The notes: generated from the letters alone by a model not told the origin. Positions 8,539 through 17,156 are shown, counted from the first letter of the stretch. The stretch: 64,000 nucleotides of DNA from Achromobacter xylosoxidans (GCF_002192695.1 NZ_MTLG01000081.1:119002-183001), one strand, 5' to 3'. Made by a program: numbers and translations.

Positions 8539-9399
8539 ATGTCCGACAAAACCCACGACATCCGCCCCGGCCAGTCGATCGAACTGCTCAAGGCCCTGCA
8601 CATCCTGACCCGCGACGGCAAGATGAACCAGGACAGCCGCCGCAAACTCAAACAGGTCTACCACCTGTTCCAGTTCATCGAGCCGCTGCTCAAAGACGTC
8701 CAACAACAACGCGGCGCCGTCACCCTCGCCGACCACGGCGCGGGCAAGTCGTACCTGGGCTTCATCCTCTACGACCTGTTCTTCAAGGAACAGCCCGAGG
8801 CGCTCGCGAACGGCTCCCACATCTACGGCATCGAAACCCGCGAAGAACTGGTGAAGTCATCGGAAGAACTGGCCAAGCGGCTGGGGTTTGGCGGCATGTC
8901 GTTCCTGAACCTGTCGGTCGCCGATTCGATCACGTCGGACAAACTGCCCGCCACGATTGACGTCGTCACCGCCCTGCACGCCTGCAATACTGCTACCGAC
9001 GACGCGATTCATTTCGCGTTGGAGAAGAAAGCCAAGTACATCGTCGTCGTGCCCTGCTGCCAGGCGGAAGTGGCTTCGGTGCTGCGCAAGAACAAGGCTA
9101 AGGCGCTGGCTGATCCGCTGGCTGAGATTTGGCGGCATCCGCTGCATACGCGGGAATTCGGGAGCCAGATCACCAATGTGCTGCGGTGCTTGCAGCTGGA
9201 AGCGCATGGGTATCAGGTCAGCGTAACTGAGCTGGTGGGATGGGAGCATTCGATGAAGAATGAGCTGATCATCGCGCAGTACAAGGATTTGCCGCGCAGG
9301 AAGGCGGCTGAGCGGCTGACGGAGATGCTGGATAGGATCGGGTTGCAGGAGTTGAAGGATCGGTTCTTTGTGCCGAAACCTGCAGAGGCGGCGGCGTAA
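8539..9399 (+). CDS. Methyltransf_32-type class I SAM-dependent methyltransferase
   Basis: 286 aa cytoplasmic protein. Motif I is ADHGAGKSYLGFILYDLF (Asp65 to about residue 81), a SAM-binding glycine loop of the Methyltransf_32 type. Then come IYGIETREEL (acidic motif II), IDVVTALHACNTATDDAIHFAL and VVVPCCQAEV. The family includes putative RNA methyltransferases, but the substrate here is unknown. A TTG at 8527 is in frame; ATG 8539 is preferred. Codon use becomes visibly less GC-biased after about 9080. A decayed copy lies at 10378-10637. Confidence 0.8.
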   Translation: MSDKTHDIRPGQSIELLKALHILTRDGKMNQDSRRKLKQVYHLFQFIEPLLKDVQQQRGAVTLADHGAGKSYLGFILYDLFFKEQPEALANGSHIYGIETREELVKSSEELAKRLGFGGMSFLNLSVADSITSDKLPATIDVVTALHACNTATDDAIHFALEKKAKYIVVVPCCQAEVASVLRKNKAKALADPLAEIWRHPLHTREFGSQITNVLRCLQLEAHGYQVSVTELVGWEHSMKNELIIAQYKDLPRRKAAERLTEMLDRIGLQELKDRFFVPKPAEAAA

Positions 9400-9505
9400 G
9401 CGCCTGTCGTGCTTCATGCAGCAGAGTCAGCATCTGTGCGTGCCCTGGTCTTCTGCCAGACGCACCGTCTGACACGGTGAACGCCATTCAAACAGCTTTC
9501 CCCAC

Positions 9506-10081
9506 ATGTCCTCCCGCCCGCGCAAGGCCGCCCCAGAGCATACGGCGCTGCTAACAGCGGCCTTCCCCGCGCGACTGCAAGCCGAAGCAGCATACATCGC
9601 CGAGGATATCTGCCCCTCGGTCATGAGCGGCCGCGGACTGTCCGTCATCGTGCAGGACGAGTCATTGACGCTGCCCTATCGCGTTCAGCATGGGGGCGGC
9701 GAATCCTTGTCTTCCAAGCTGGACGAACCCCAGGCACTGATCTACGCGTGCATACAGTCACGCCATCATGACGGCCACGTACGCCAGCGCCAAATTGAGC
9801 GGCTGGCAGGGACGTCCGAGCCTTGGGTTGTACCGTTCATGGTGCAGCTCTGCAGCGAATACGTCGTTGAAGTCCTGCAGGACATTGAGGCGTGCTTGCC
9901 CTTGCTGGACAAGCACGTCTATGGAACGGTTCTTCGAGGCAATCCGGCCTTTCTGCATCTGGCGCAACAACGCATGACCAGCTACTGGGACTGCTACTAC
10001 CGGCGGCGTTGGCGCAGAAGCGAAACCTATGTGGGGTTTCGCTTGTTCAAGCAGTTTCGCGAGTGGCAGGTCTCAGACTGA
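9506..10081 (+). CDS. Hypothetical protein
   Basis: 191 aa, no signal peptide or membrane segment. I do not recognise a domain. The C-terminal part is rich in aromatic and basic residues (SYWDCYYRRRWRRSETYVGF). The middle contains a hydrophobic stretch, PWVVPFMVQLCSEYVVEVLQ, that looks like a buried helix rather than a membrane anchor. Codon use is like the chromosome backbone. It follows the methyltransferase gene by 106 bp and faces the small lipoprotein gene. Confidence 0.6.
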   Translation: MSSRPRKAAPEHTALLTAAFPARLQAEAAYIAEDICPSVMSGRGLSVIVQDESLTLPYRVQHGGGESLSSKLDEPQALIYACIQSRHHDGHVRQRQIERLAGTSEPWVVPFMVQLCSEYVVEVLQDIEACLPLLDKHVYGTVLRGNPAFLHLAQQRMTSYWDCYYRRRWRRSETYVGFRLFKQFREWQVSD

Positions 10082-10113
10082 GGCCTTACGAGCTTGAAAG
10101 CTTGATCCGCGGA

Positions 10114-10326
10114 TCAATTGCCGGAGCTGCGGCGCAACCGGTCGGATGAGTTCTTGTTCAAGCGCTTCGCTTCGTCTTCCGCGTAGTCTTCCTCGCCCTC
10201 TTCGTACTTGCCTTCATACATGCAGCTGCTGCGGTTCCATCCGCACTCGCCGCCTAACGAGCAACCGGAGCTCAAGGCGGCAAGGAACAAGAGGATGCTG
10301 CAACGGCCTAATCTTTGAATCGACAT
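10114..10326 (-). CDS. Small predicted lipoprotein
   Basis: 70 aa. A short N-terminal basic region and hydrophobic helix end in the lipobox LSSGC (Cys22), so the mature product would be a lipid-anchored peptide of about 48 residues. It contains a paired-cysteine segment (GECGWNRSSC) and an acidic stretch (YEEGEEDYAEDEA). A GGGAG ribosome site precedes ATG 10326. Function unknown. Convergent with the hypothetical gene to its left. Confidence 0.65.
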   Translation of the reverse strand: MSIQRLGRCSILLFLAALSSGCSLGGECGWNRSSCMYEGKYEEGEEDYAEDEAKRLNKNSSDRLRRSSGN

Positions 10327-10377
10327 ATCGCTCCCTGGTGATCGGGGTAGTGTACGGGATGGGGATGACGACTAAGG

Positions 10378-10637
10378 GGCGCAAGTCGCACCAGGACTTC
10401 ATCTTGTACGACCTATTCCTCAACGAGCATCCCTGGGCGCTCACGGACGGCTCCCTCATCTACACGCATCGAAACCCTCGAAGACCTGGTGAAGTCATCG
10501 GACGAACGGACCAAGCGGCTGATGCGATCCGGGATACCCTTCGTGAACCCGTTCGTGGCCTTTTCGATCACGTCGGATTAGGTTGGCGAGAATCGGATTG
10601 CAGAAACTGGAGGACCGATTTTTCCTGTCTAAAGTTG
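10378..10637 (+). pseudogene. Decayed, internally deleted copy of the methyltransferase gene
   Basis: Bases 10378-10580 align with the motif-I region of the gene at 8539-9399: both encode FILYDLF, and both carry close versions of the DNA around LVKSSE and DSITSD. Bases 10585-10637 align with the 3' end, around the codons for RIGLQELKDRFF. Between them about 370 bp of the intact gene is missing. At least one single-base insertion (after the codons matching HIY) breaks the frame. There is no start in frame with the whole relic. Confidence 0.75.
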
Positions 10638-10815
10638 CGTGAAAAATGGGCAATGGACCACTTGAGATCCCTTGTCCGTTTACGCATCAGTCTCCGAAAG
10701 GGACGAAAATGCCACTCGCCGCATTACTGCCATGATCCGTTCCGCCTATACTTGCCCTGCGATCGCACCAACGATCGCCCGGATTGACAGCCGGAGTTAA
10801 CAGGAGCGGACAGCC

Positions 10816-10835
10816 GCCGCAATAGCGGCATTTTT
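10816..10835 (+). terminator. Short stem followed by T5, possible intrinsic terminator
   Basis: GCCGC at 10816-10820 pairs with GCGGC at 10825-10829 around an AATA tetraloop, followed by A and five T. The stem is short, so efficiency may be low. It separates the AACAGGAGC-containing relic at 10781-10807 from the structured leader that starts near 10866. Confidence 0.45.
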
Positions 10836-10865
10836 ACGTCCGTCGGTCGACGCACGTCCCTGCAA

Positions 10866-10990
10866 TGGGCGGGCCTAGGCTGGGGCACGTTCGCGTGCGC
10901 CGGTTGCTCCTGTTACCGGTCTGTCAACCCGGCCTTGTGCCCGCCCACCCCGATTGACAGCGGGACGCGGGCTCCTTACTCAACAGGAGG
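10866..10990 (+). ncRNA. Structured leader with internal anti-Shine-Dalgarno arm, C4-antisense-like
   Basis: The DNA can form a UUCG-capped stem (GCACG 10885-10889 with CGTGC 10894-10898), a long-range pairing of TGGGCGGGC near 10866 with GCCCGCCCA near 10939-10947, and an arm CTCCTGTT (10907-10914) that exactly complements AACAGGAG (10982-10989), the ribosome site of the next gene. A second competitor, CTCCT at 10972-10976, can also mask it. The architecture resembles C4-type antisense RNAs of phages and mobile elements; that family assignment is from memory and untested. Confidence 0.5.
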
Positions 10991-10995
10991 CCGTA

Positions 10996-11295
10996 ATGAA
11001 TGATCACCCCTACACCCTTGACCGTTGGGCAACGCCGGATGATCCCGAGCATGGCCTTGTTCGGTTTTCTGACCTCCGGAAGATGGAGCGGGCTTGCCAG
11101 GGAATTTGGGCAATTAGCCGAATCGTCGGCAATGGAGCAAATGACTCGGAGAGAGCCGGTAAGCAGCAGCTCGATCATTGGGTTGTATCCAACTTGCTAG
11201 GCGGCATTGAAAGTCTCTGCGATCACATCACAGATCTTGTTGAATCTGCTTTTGATGAATTCAGATTCACCGACGAAGCAAAACCGATTCATTAA
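10996..11295 (+). CDS. Small conserved-looking hypothetical protein behind structured leader
   Basis: 99 aa starting at ATG 10996 with AGGAGG six bases upstream. No signal peptide. It opens with NDHPYTLDRWATPDDPEHG and ends in an amphipathic helix region (GIESLCDHITDLVESAFDEFRF). Small proteins of this kind, behind similar GC-rich leaders, are familiar from pseudomonad and betaproteobacterial mobile regions (DUF3077-like), but I cannot confirm the family. An upstream in-frame start at 10954 would fall inside the leader and is rejected. Confidence 0.65.
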   Translation: MNDHPYTLDRWATPDDPEHGLVRFSDLRKMERACQGIWAISRIVGNGANDSERAGKQQLDHWVVSNLLGGIESLCDHITDLVESAFDEFRFTDEAKPIH

Positions 11296-11786
11296 CATAT
11301 TTTTTCTGACGGAATCAGCATCGACGTGATGCTGACTCGCGATAGCACAGCCAGAACGTGAGATACAAGGGGGCCAGCTTACGACCCGAAGCCGCCGTTC
11401 GCAGGTCAAGGGACAACTCCTGCTGTGCTGCGACAGCAGAGCCACGCGGACGCTAGCTTTCAGCCACTTGCCGTCGAAGGGATTGGTCCGCGAACAGCTG
11501 CAATCGCGTCGAAAAAATTCTTTCGGCTAAGGCTCGGACCCCATAGTTGGCCCTGAGCGTGCGGTACCTACTGACGGACTCAGAGTAACGCACCCAACCA
11601 TACGTACGGCCGGTATTCCCTCCCGTTCACTATCCCGCGAAGTGTTGGATTCGGAAATTTGCGGTATCCTTTGTTACACACTTGGCAACTTACCGGTGCC
11701 CATATTGCTAGCCTGGATCATAAGGTGACTTTGCTTCACCGGGTGGTCCGCTCCGCTCCTTCGAGCCGATTCTTACGCGAAAAGCC
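11296..11786. other. 491-bp gap without a convincing gene
   Basis: It holds a perfect 8-bp inverted repeat (TCAGCATC 11315-11322 with GATGCTGA 11328-11335, 5-base loop) right after the small gene and a T6 run just before it, so the order is wrong for an intrinsic terminator on either strand. The rest has mixed composition with no long open frame that looks protein-like. It probably contains remnants of earlier insertions and the promoter of the ABC-3C operon, which I could not pin down. Confidence 0.5.
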
Positions 11787-12854
11787 ATGGCGACAACAGG
11801 ACCACAAAAGCGAGTTCGGAGGAATCGATTTGAAGTCAAGAGGGGCGCAGCCCCACCATCTGCATTAGTACTTCTGATGAGCCCAGATCAGTGGGAGAAA
11901 TTCATTGAAGTGGCCTGTGTTTCTCGTATTTTGGACGAAGGCACCAAGTACGCGGTAGTCAAGCAGATGGGCGGTGCGGGCGACGGTGGCCGCGACGTTG
12001 AAGCCAGGCTAGAGGAGCGGCTAATAACGTACCGGTGGGATCTCTACCAAGCCAAACATTATGACCATCCGCTATCTCCCACCGACGTATTCAAAGAGCT
12101 CGTGAAGGTTTTCAAGAATATTGACAGAGGAACGTACCCACCGCCCCGCAACTATTACCTGTGCGCGCCACAAGGCGTCGGCCCAGATCTTCACAACCTG
12201 CTCGCCGATCCCGCTAAGTTTAAAGGTCGTTTTCTTACAGATTGGGAAGGTGAGAAAACCGGCCTGCGAGGACGACGCGGTGAACTGACCGCAAGCGTGC
12301 GAACAATTGTCGAGTACTTCGATTTCGGATCTATCGTTGAATGCCAGACACGGACTCTCCTGGAGTGGCACGCACACGATCGAAAGGCACACTTTGAGCT
12401 ATTCGGCATCGAGTCGGTACGTGGGGACGATCCCATCGCACCCGCTGCCCCAGACATCAAAGAGGAGGTGTACATCAGCCAGCTGTTGCGCGTGTATGGC
12501 GAGCTGGCCGGGGCGAATGTTACGTTGGATGAACTGATGCAGTCCGACCATGGGGAGCACTTCCAGAGCCATCGCGCGACGTTCTATTGCGCCGAAGGTT
12601 TGAAAACATTTAGCAGAGACTTGTTTGGTGAAGAAGAGTTCGACGCGCTGCTCGACATGGTATACGCCGGGATTCGCGCTAGGGTCACGAGTCCACGCCA
12701 TCGCTTAGGGCTTGATCGCCTAGAGGCGGGAACCGACGGAGCGCAGGCCCTGACCGTAAGCGATAGCGTTTTGGCTCCTAAGCTACGGCCGGGCGACCTT
12801 CCCGGAACATGCCATCACCTAGCAAACGCCAAGAGGCTGCAATGGGTAAAGTAA
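11787..12854 (+). CDS. ABC-3C system effector with REase-like N-terminal domain
   Basis: 355 aa. The N-terminal domain (about 30-130) has a restriction-endonuclease-like core: GAGDGGRDVE (Asp70) and QAKHY (Gln88 to Lys90), matching the D...(E/Q)xK pattern of Mrr-like nucleases. The rest (about 150-320) looks like the C-terminal domain that ties effectors to ABC-3C partners. The order effector, middle component, DUF3732 ATPase matches the ABC-three-component conflict systems described by Krishnan, Burroughs, Iyer and Aravind. ATG 11787 has a weak ribosome site; ATG 11877 is the alternative. It overlaps the next gene by 13 bp. Confidence 0.75.
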   Translation: MATTGPQKRVRRNRFEVKRGAAPPSALVLLMSPDQWEKFIEVACVSRILDEGTKYAVVKQMGGAGDGGRDVEARLEERLITYRWDLYQAKHYDHPLSPTDVFKELVKVFKNIDRGTYPPPRNYYLCAPQGVGPDLHNLLADPAKFKGRFLTDWEGEKTGLRGRRGELTASVRTIVEYFDFGSIVECQTRTLLEWHAHDRKAHFELFGIESVRGDDPIAPAAPDIKEEVYISQLLRVYGELAGANVTLDELMQSDHGEHFQSHRATFYCAEGLKTFSRDLFGEEEFDALLDMVYAGIRARVTSPRHRLGLDRLEAGTDGAQALTVSDSVLAPKLRPGDLPGTCHHLANAKRLQWVK

Positions 12855-13339
12855 AGCGCAAGCCCATGCCAGTGTTTAACTCGCCGTTCGAGCTTGGCAT
12901 TCGGATGGTTTACCTTCTACAGGCCCTTGCCCCGTACGGCGCCGACCTGCAAAAGCTTGTACTGCTAGATTATGCGATCGTCTACTCGGGAGACCTGGAC
13001 GGCCCAAGCAGCCTGCATACACCCATCCCCTACCGCGGCACTGAGCTCATGAGCCGCCGAGAGCTGATTGAGCAAGGCCTCTACCTCATGAGTACGCGAG
13101 GGCTGGTTACCGCCGGCTGGAATGTTGACGGCATTGACTACTACGCCGGCGCGACAGCGAGGACCATGACGGGCGCCTTGACTTCGCACTATCTGCTGGA
13201 TCTCGAACAGCGGTGTGCGTGGGTCGCCGACAAGTACGGCGCCGCCACGTCCACCGAACTCATTGAGGAGTTCACGGCGAATGGTCATCTATGGGGAGCC
13301 GAACTAGAGACTGTTTCCAGCGAGGGTAAGTTGTTGTGA
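12842..13339 (+). CDS. ABC-3C system middle component (MC2-like)
   Basis: 165 aa. The sequence FNSPFELGIRMVYLLQALAP, DLQKLVLLDYAIVYSGD and LYLMSTRGLV is characteristic of the small winged-helix-like middle components of ABC-3C systems, which databases often mislabel as threonine transporters. It probably bridges the effector and the ATPase. ATG 12842 has AAGAGG upstream; the frame extends to 12809 inside the preceding gene. The stop overlaps the GTG of the ATPase gene by 4 bp. Confidence 0.8.
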   Translation: MGKVKRKPMPVFNSPFELGIRMVYLLQALAPYGADLQKLVLLDYAIVYSGDLDGPSSLHTPIPYRGTELMSRRELIEQGLYLMSTRGLVTAGWNVDGIDYYAGATARTMTGALTSHYLLDLEQRCAWVADKYGAATSTELIEEFTANGHLWGAELETVSSEGKLL

Positions 13340-15210
13340 GAGTCATTCTTCTATCGTTGTCCGTCCATGGACCCGATCGCGAAACCGCAGAAGTGTCTTT
13401 TGCCACTAAGCGGCACCTGATTAGAGGTCCTAGCGAGACGGGCAAGTCGTACATATACGACACGCTGTGGTTCATGCTTGGTGGAAACGAACAACCAGCG
13501 ACATTCCCGCTCACGGAGGGCTATCAGGAGTTTCGACTTCGGTTTTCGGTGGAAACACTGGAGTACGAAATTCGTCGAGCTCTCAGCGGCGGTCCCGGAG
13601 TGGTGCATATCCGCGCGCTTGACGGAGGGGAAAGTCTCGAATTTTCACCGCTTGATGTCGACGTGGGGGAGCTGCTAGTCGACCTGTCAGAAGCCAAAGG
13701 CAAACAGATCCTGCGTAATCACAGCAAGCGTGGACCAGTTACTGGCGATGACATTCGTCACTGGGCGCTCTGGTCACAGACCGAGCTTCCCTCGAAGAAG
13801 CCCACCGTGGGCGATGGTCAATCTGCGTCGAAGCGGGAAGCTTCGTTCCACCTGTTTCTCACTGGCACCGACGACGCCGGGATTCAACTGCGCAAAACCC
13901 AGAATGAGGTCGATCGGGCGCGAGGCGAACTCACGGCTGCCGAGAACGCCCTTTCGCGGGTGGAGTCAGTCATGCCGAACGACCTCAAACGCGAAGAGGT
14001 CCAGGAATCGCTAGAACGCGTGGACGAAACCTTGTCGGCTATGGCAAGCCAATATGAGGCTCGCGCATCATCGTTAAAGCAGCTGCGCAGCGCAGTAGTC
14101 GATGCGACCGACTCCTTGAAAATGGTGCACGGCAAGCGCAAGCACGTGGAGTCGATGATTTTCCGTTTCGAGTTGCTAGGACGCAAATACGCTAATGACC
14201 TGGAACGCTTGGGGGCCACGAACGAAGGTGTCGCCTTCTTCGAGGTTCTCCCAAGCGTTGCCTGCCCGCTATGCGCGTCGCCCACGATGCCTGTAGCCGA
14301 TTTCCCGAACTCCAAAGCTGAATCTCCCGAGCGCTACCGCCAGGCGCTCGCAGCCGAGGCCGAGAAGATCCGAACGCTCAGCGTTGGCTTGCAGAGCGCC
14401 CTGGAGCACGAACGCGAGCGCCTTCGAACGTTGAAGCAGCAGGAGCATGGGCTGGTAGCCGATCTGGCTGCATTGCAGAATCGCGAGGCTATGGTCCTCA
14501 ACAATGCGCGCGTTGAATTTGCTGCGGATCCCAAGACATTGGCGCTGCGACGATCAGAGCTGGCGAACCATCTCGGTAACTTCGACGAGATTAAGCATCT
14601 CAATTCAGAGATAGAAAGGCTCAGCAAGCTAACCGTGCGCAAACGCATTACGGTGACTCGTGAGAGCGGAACTTTCGGGCGAAAGGTCGCCGATGCAGCG
14701 AAGGCCCTGCTGGAGGCATGGGGCTTGAACGATATCGAGAACATCTCGCTCGACGATGAAGCATGCGATCTGCGCATCAACGATCGAAGCCGCTTGAGTT
14801 TCGGGGCGGGCATGCGGGGCATCTATCTGTCAGCGCTCGCCGTGTCTCTTATGGAAAACGCGCTGGCAGAGAACCTCCCGCATCTGGGCGTCGTGGTTCT
14901 CGACTCGCCGCTCAAAGCCTATGCCGATCCGAAGTCGGTTGAGGTCAAAGATGTCCCCTCAGCCACTGTTGTCGACAGCTTTTATAAATGGCTGTCGACG
15001 TGGAGCGGGCTGGGGCAGTTAATTGTCTTGGAGAACGAAGACGTCGAGCCCGCCACGGCCTCGGCTCTGAACCCGACTGTGTTCACGCGGATACGTGGTC
15101 AGGGCAGGTACGGTTTCTACCCCCTACGAGACGGGGTGCGCACACAGCGGCTGCTCGATGCCGCACCGCAGCAGCGCTACCCAACCGAGGGGCCCGAGGA
15201 ATCTATTTAG
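13336..15210 (+). CDS. ABC-3C system DUF3732-type SMC/Rad50-like ATPase
   Basis: 624 aa, GTG start at 13336 in a 4-bp overlap. Walker A is GPSETGKS (residues 31-38). Then come a long coiled-coil region (about 190-430) interrupted by ACPLCASP, a zinc-hook-like CxxC, a signature-like segment LSFGAGMRGIYLSALAV, and Walker B VVVLDSPL near residue 520. This fits the DUF3732 clade used as the sensor ATPase in three-component conflict systems; it likely senses foreign nucleic acid and licenses the nuclease encoded first in the operon. No transmembrane segment. The three genes look intact. Confidence 0.8.
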   Translation: MRVILLSLSVHGPDRETAEVSFATKRHLIRGPSETGKSYIYDTLWFMLGGNEQPATFPLTEGYQEFRLRFSVETLEYEIRRALSGGPGVVHIRALDGGESLEFSPLDVDVGELLVDLSEAKGKQILRNHSKRGPVTGDDIRHWALWSQTELPSKKPTVGDGQSASKREASFHLFLTGTDDAGIQLRKTQNEVDRARGELTAAENALSRVESVMPNDLKREEVQESLERVDETLSAMASQYEARASSLKQLRSAVVDATDSLKMVHGKRKHVESMIFRFELLGRKYANDLERLGATNEGVAFFEVLPSVACPLCASPTMPVADFPNSKAESPERYRQALAAEAEKIRTLSVGLQSALEHERERLRTLKQQEHGLVADLAALQNREAMVLNNARVEFAADPKTLALRRSELANHLGNFDEIKHLNSEIERLSKLTVRKRITVTRESGTFGRKVADAAKALLEAWGLNDIENISLDDEACDLRINDRSRLSFGAGMRGIYLSALAVSLMENALAENLPHLGVVVLDSPLKAYADPKSVEVKDVPSATVVDSFYKWLSTWSGLGQLIVLENEDVEPATASALNPTVFTRIRGQGRYGFYPLRDGVRTQRLLDAAPQQRYPTEGPEESI

Positions 15211-15590
15211 TGGTTCGTCGCAGCCGCCTGCCGATCGGGCATGCCGACGCTCAATACGAAGGTGGCGAATTGCGAGCGGAAAAATTCGTTGCTCGATAAC
15301 CTTTGGTTCTGAGTTCCGATCGACCGCATACCATTCTGCACCGGACACTCTTCTTTATCGTCGGGGCGGCCGCTCTGGGCCGCATGCTGCCTCCGATCGA
15401 TATCCTCTTCCGTTTCGTTTCTGCCATTCTCCGCGCGCGCTCGGGCGCGAATAGGTGTCACTCGATCGATGGGCAGCGTGACGGCGTGGGAATAGAAACC
15501 TACGGTCAACACATGAAAGTGGCTTAGTAAAATGCGGGGCAATCCGACATAATTGATTGCCCTGCGTCGCAAAAGAGAAAAGGATTACGA
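15211..15590. other. 380-bp gap with a candidate operator upstream of the HNH gene
   Basis: No convincing gene is visible. A perfect 8-bp inverted repeat (GGGCAATC 15537-15544 with GATTGCCC 15555-15562, 10-base spacer) lies 29 bp before the HNH start and could be an operator or a leader hairpin. The rest is moderately AT-richer than the backbone and has no long protein-like frame. Confidence 0.45.
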
Positions 15591-17084
15591 ATGGCGAATT
15601 CATGCATCGTGTGCGGCACAGCTGCCGGTTCTGGCGAACACGTTTTTCCCGCCGCGCTGGGGGGAAGGCGAACCAACAAGAACATCTACTGCACCAAGCA
15701 CGACAATGGCTATTCCAGCCTAGTCGTGAACTTGGCTAATCAGATGGCCTTCTTCAACGCTCTGTTGGGTGTTGTTCCAGATCACGCCAACGATGTCAAA
15801 AGCGTTCTCGGACGCGACGAGCATACCGGTGAGGAGTTGAAGCTTTCGGTCAAGCAAAGTTCGTTCACAGCGCCACGCATCAGATCGCACCAGCAAGCGG
15901 GAGACGGTGTGCTCATGAGCATGTCCTTTTCCAGCCATCAAGAGATGAAGGATTGGCTTGCCCAAAAGAAGGCCGAAGGATTTGACGTGGAACCTTTGCA
16001 GAAGCCTGAAATGCGGACCTATTTCCTTGACGCGATCCATCACCGGCTTCAATTCGGCGGTCGATGCGGCCTTGGCGCGGTGGCGTATGTGACCCAGACT
16101 TTCCTGGCGCAGGAATTCCCGGAACTTGCCCGCACAGCCAACCTGGCGGAATTCATCGCCTATACGCAGGCAATTGCTGCTGTTGCCAGAATTCAAGGCG
16201 GCTGCGGCGAACCCACGGATGGCCCGCCCGATCCGAGATTGGAGCCAGCGCTGCAAGCGCTCGACGCGGCACTGGCGCCTTGGGGGGGGCAAGCGCCAGT
16301 TTGGTGGGATTTCGACCCGCAGCCTGACGCAACACCGAACACCTTTGAGTTCGGGCATCGTGTGACTGTTGGCGTTGACGCTGCGGACGGACAGATTTTT
16401 GGGCGCTTCTCACTATTCTCGTCAATCCACTTCTGCATGCGCTTTGGGATCGCGAGTGAGAGCATTGTGACCAAGACCGTAACAGTGGACATCGACCCCA
16501 TGGCGGCCCATCCACCCCACGACATTAAGAAGGTCGAGTCCGCTTCAGCCACGGCTAGAGTAACGCCTCCGTCTCGGCCGACCGCAGGATTGGCGACCGC
16601 CGTTTCGGACAAGACCCAAGCGGCTGTCTTCAATGATTTGATCCGACGAATCGAAGCCCATTCCCTCGCCAAGGCGGCCGCAACGATACATGCTGAGCTC
16701 GCCGCCTATCACACCTTGCCATCCTCCGAAGGCGTTCAGCTCATCGCCCGCGTGATCGATCGGCAGGCGCAGCGCGTGTTGAATATGACTAAATGGGTGC
16801 TCCAAAACTTCAAGGCAAGGCTTCCGGCTCAATTGCTCCATGCGCTTGGGCCGATTATCGATTCGATGACTGCCCATGATCCAAAGTCGATCAATGGGTT
16901 GTCTCCAATGGCGAGCAAGGCGCTTGAACTCGCCAAGGGTGCGCTGGCCGCGAAGATGCGAGAGGACATGGAGGCGGGACGCCTCGACGAACGCCGGATT
17001 GCCGAGCTGATGGGTGAGGGGCCTGGCGCAGCAGTGATCGGTGAAATCGTCCTGGCGCCAATTGTCCAGGGGTGTGCGGGTTAA
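15591..17084 (+). CDS. HNH_5-like endonuclease domain protein
   Basis: 497 aa behind AAAAGGA. The N-terminus has CIVCG (Cys5/Cys8), EHVFPAALGG (Glu16-His17) and CTKHDN (Cys34 to Asn39), the treble-clef pattern of HNH_5 nucleases. The remaining 440 residues have no domain I recognise; they contain no membrane helix and end in alpha-helical repeats (LELAKGALAAKMREDMEAG). It stands alone between the ABC-3C operon and a convergent recombinase, so a role in defence or mobile-element biology is plausible. The large C-terminal part could be the sensor or a regulatory region. Confidence 0.65.
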   Translation: MANSCIVCGTAAGSGEHVFPAALGGRRTNKNIYCTKHDNGYSSLVVNLANQMAFFNALLGVVPDHANDVKSVLGRDEHTGEELKLSVKQSSFTAPRIRSHQQAGDGVLMSMSFSSHQEMKDWLAQKKAEGFDVEPLQKPEMRTYFLDAIHHRLQFGGRCGLGAVAYVTQTFLAQEFPELARTANLAEFIAYTQAIAAVARIQGGCGEPTDGPPDPRLEPALQALDAALAPWGGQAPVWWDFDPQPDATPNTFEFGHRVTVGVDAADGQIFGRFSLFSSIHFCMRFGIASESIVTKTVTVDIDPMAAHPPHDIKKVESASATARVTPPSRPTAGLATAVSDKTQAAVFNDLIRRIEAHSLAKAAATIHAELAAYHTLPSSEGVQLIARVIDRQAQRVLNMTKWVLQNFKARLPAQLLHALGPIIDSMTAHDPKSINGLSPMASKALELAKGALAAKMREDMEAGRLDERRIAELMGEGPGAAVIGEIVLAPIVQGCAG

Positions 17085-17156
17085 GCTCCGCCCGAACGTG
17101 TCTGGCGGCCAATGGCAGTAACTGGCCGCAAGCGACCGCTCGCCGGCCAGAATGCA

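Noticed and set aside
11315..11335. Intrinsic terminator after the small gene at 10996
   Set aside because: The T-run precedes rather than follows the stem on the plus strand, and on the minus strand no T-run follows.
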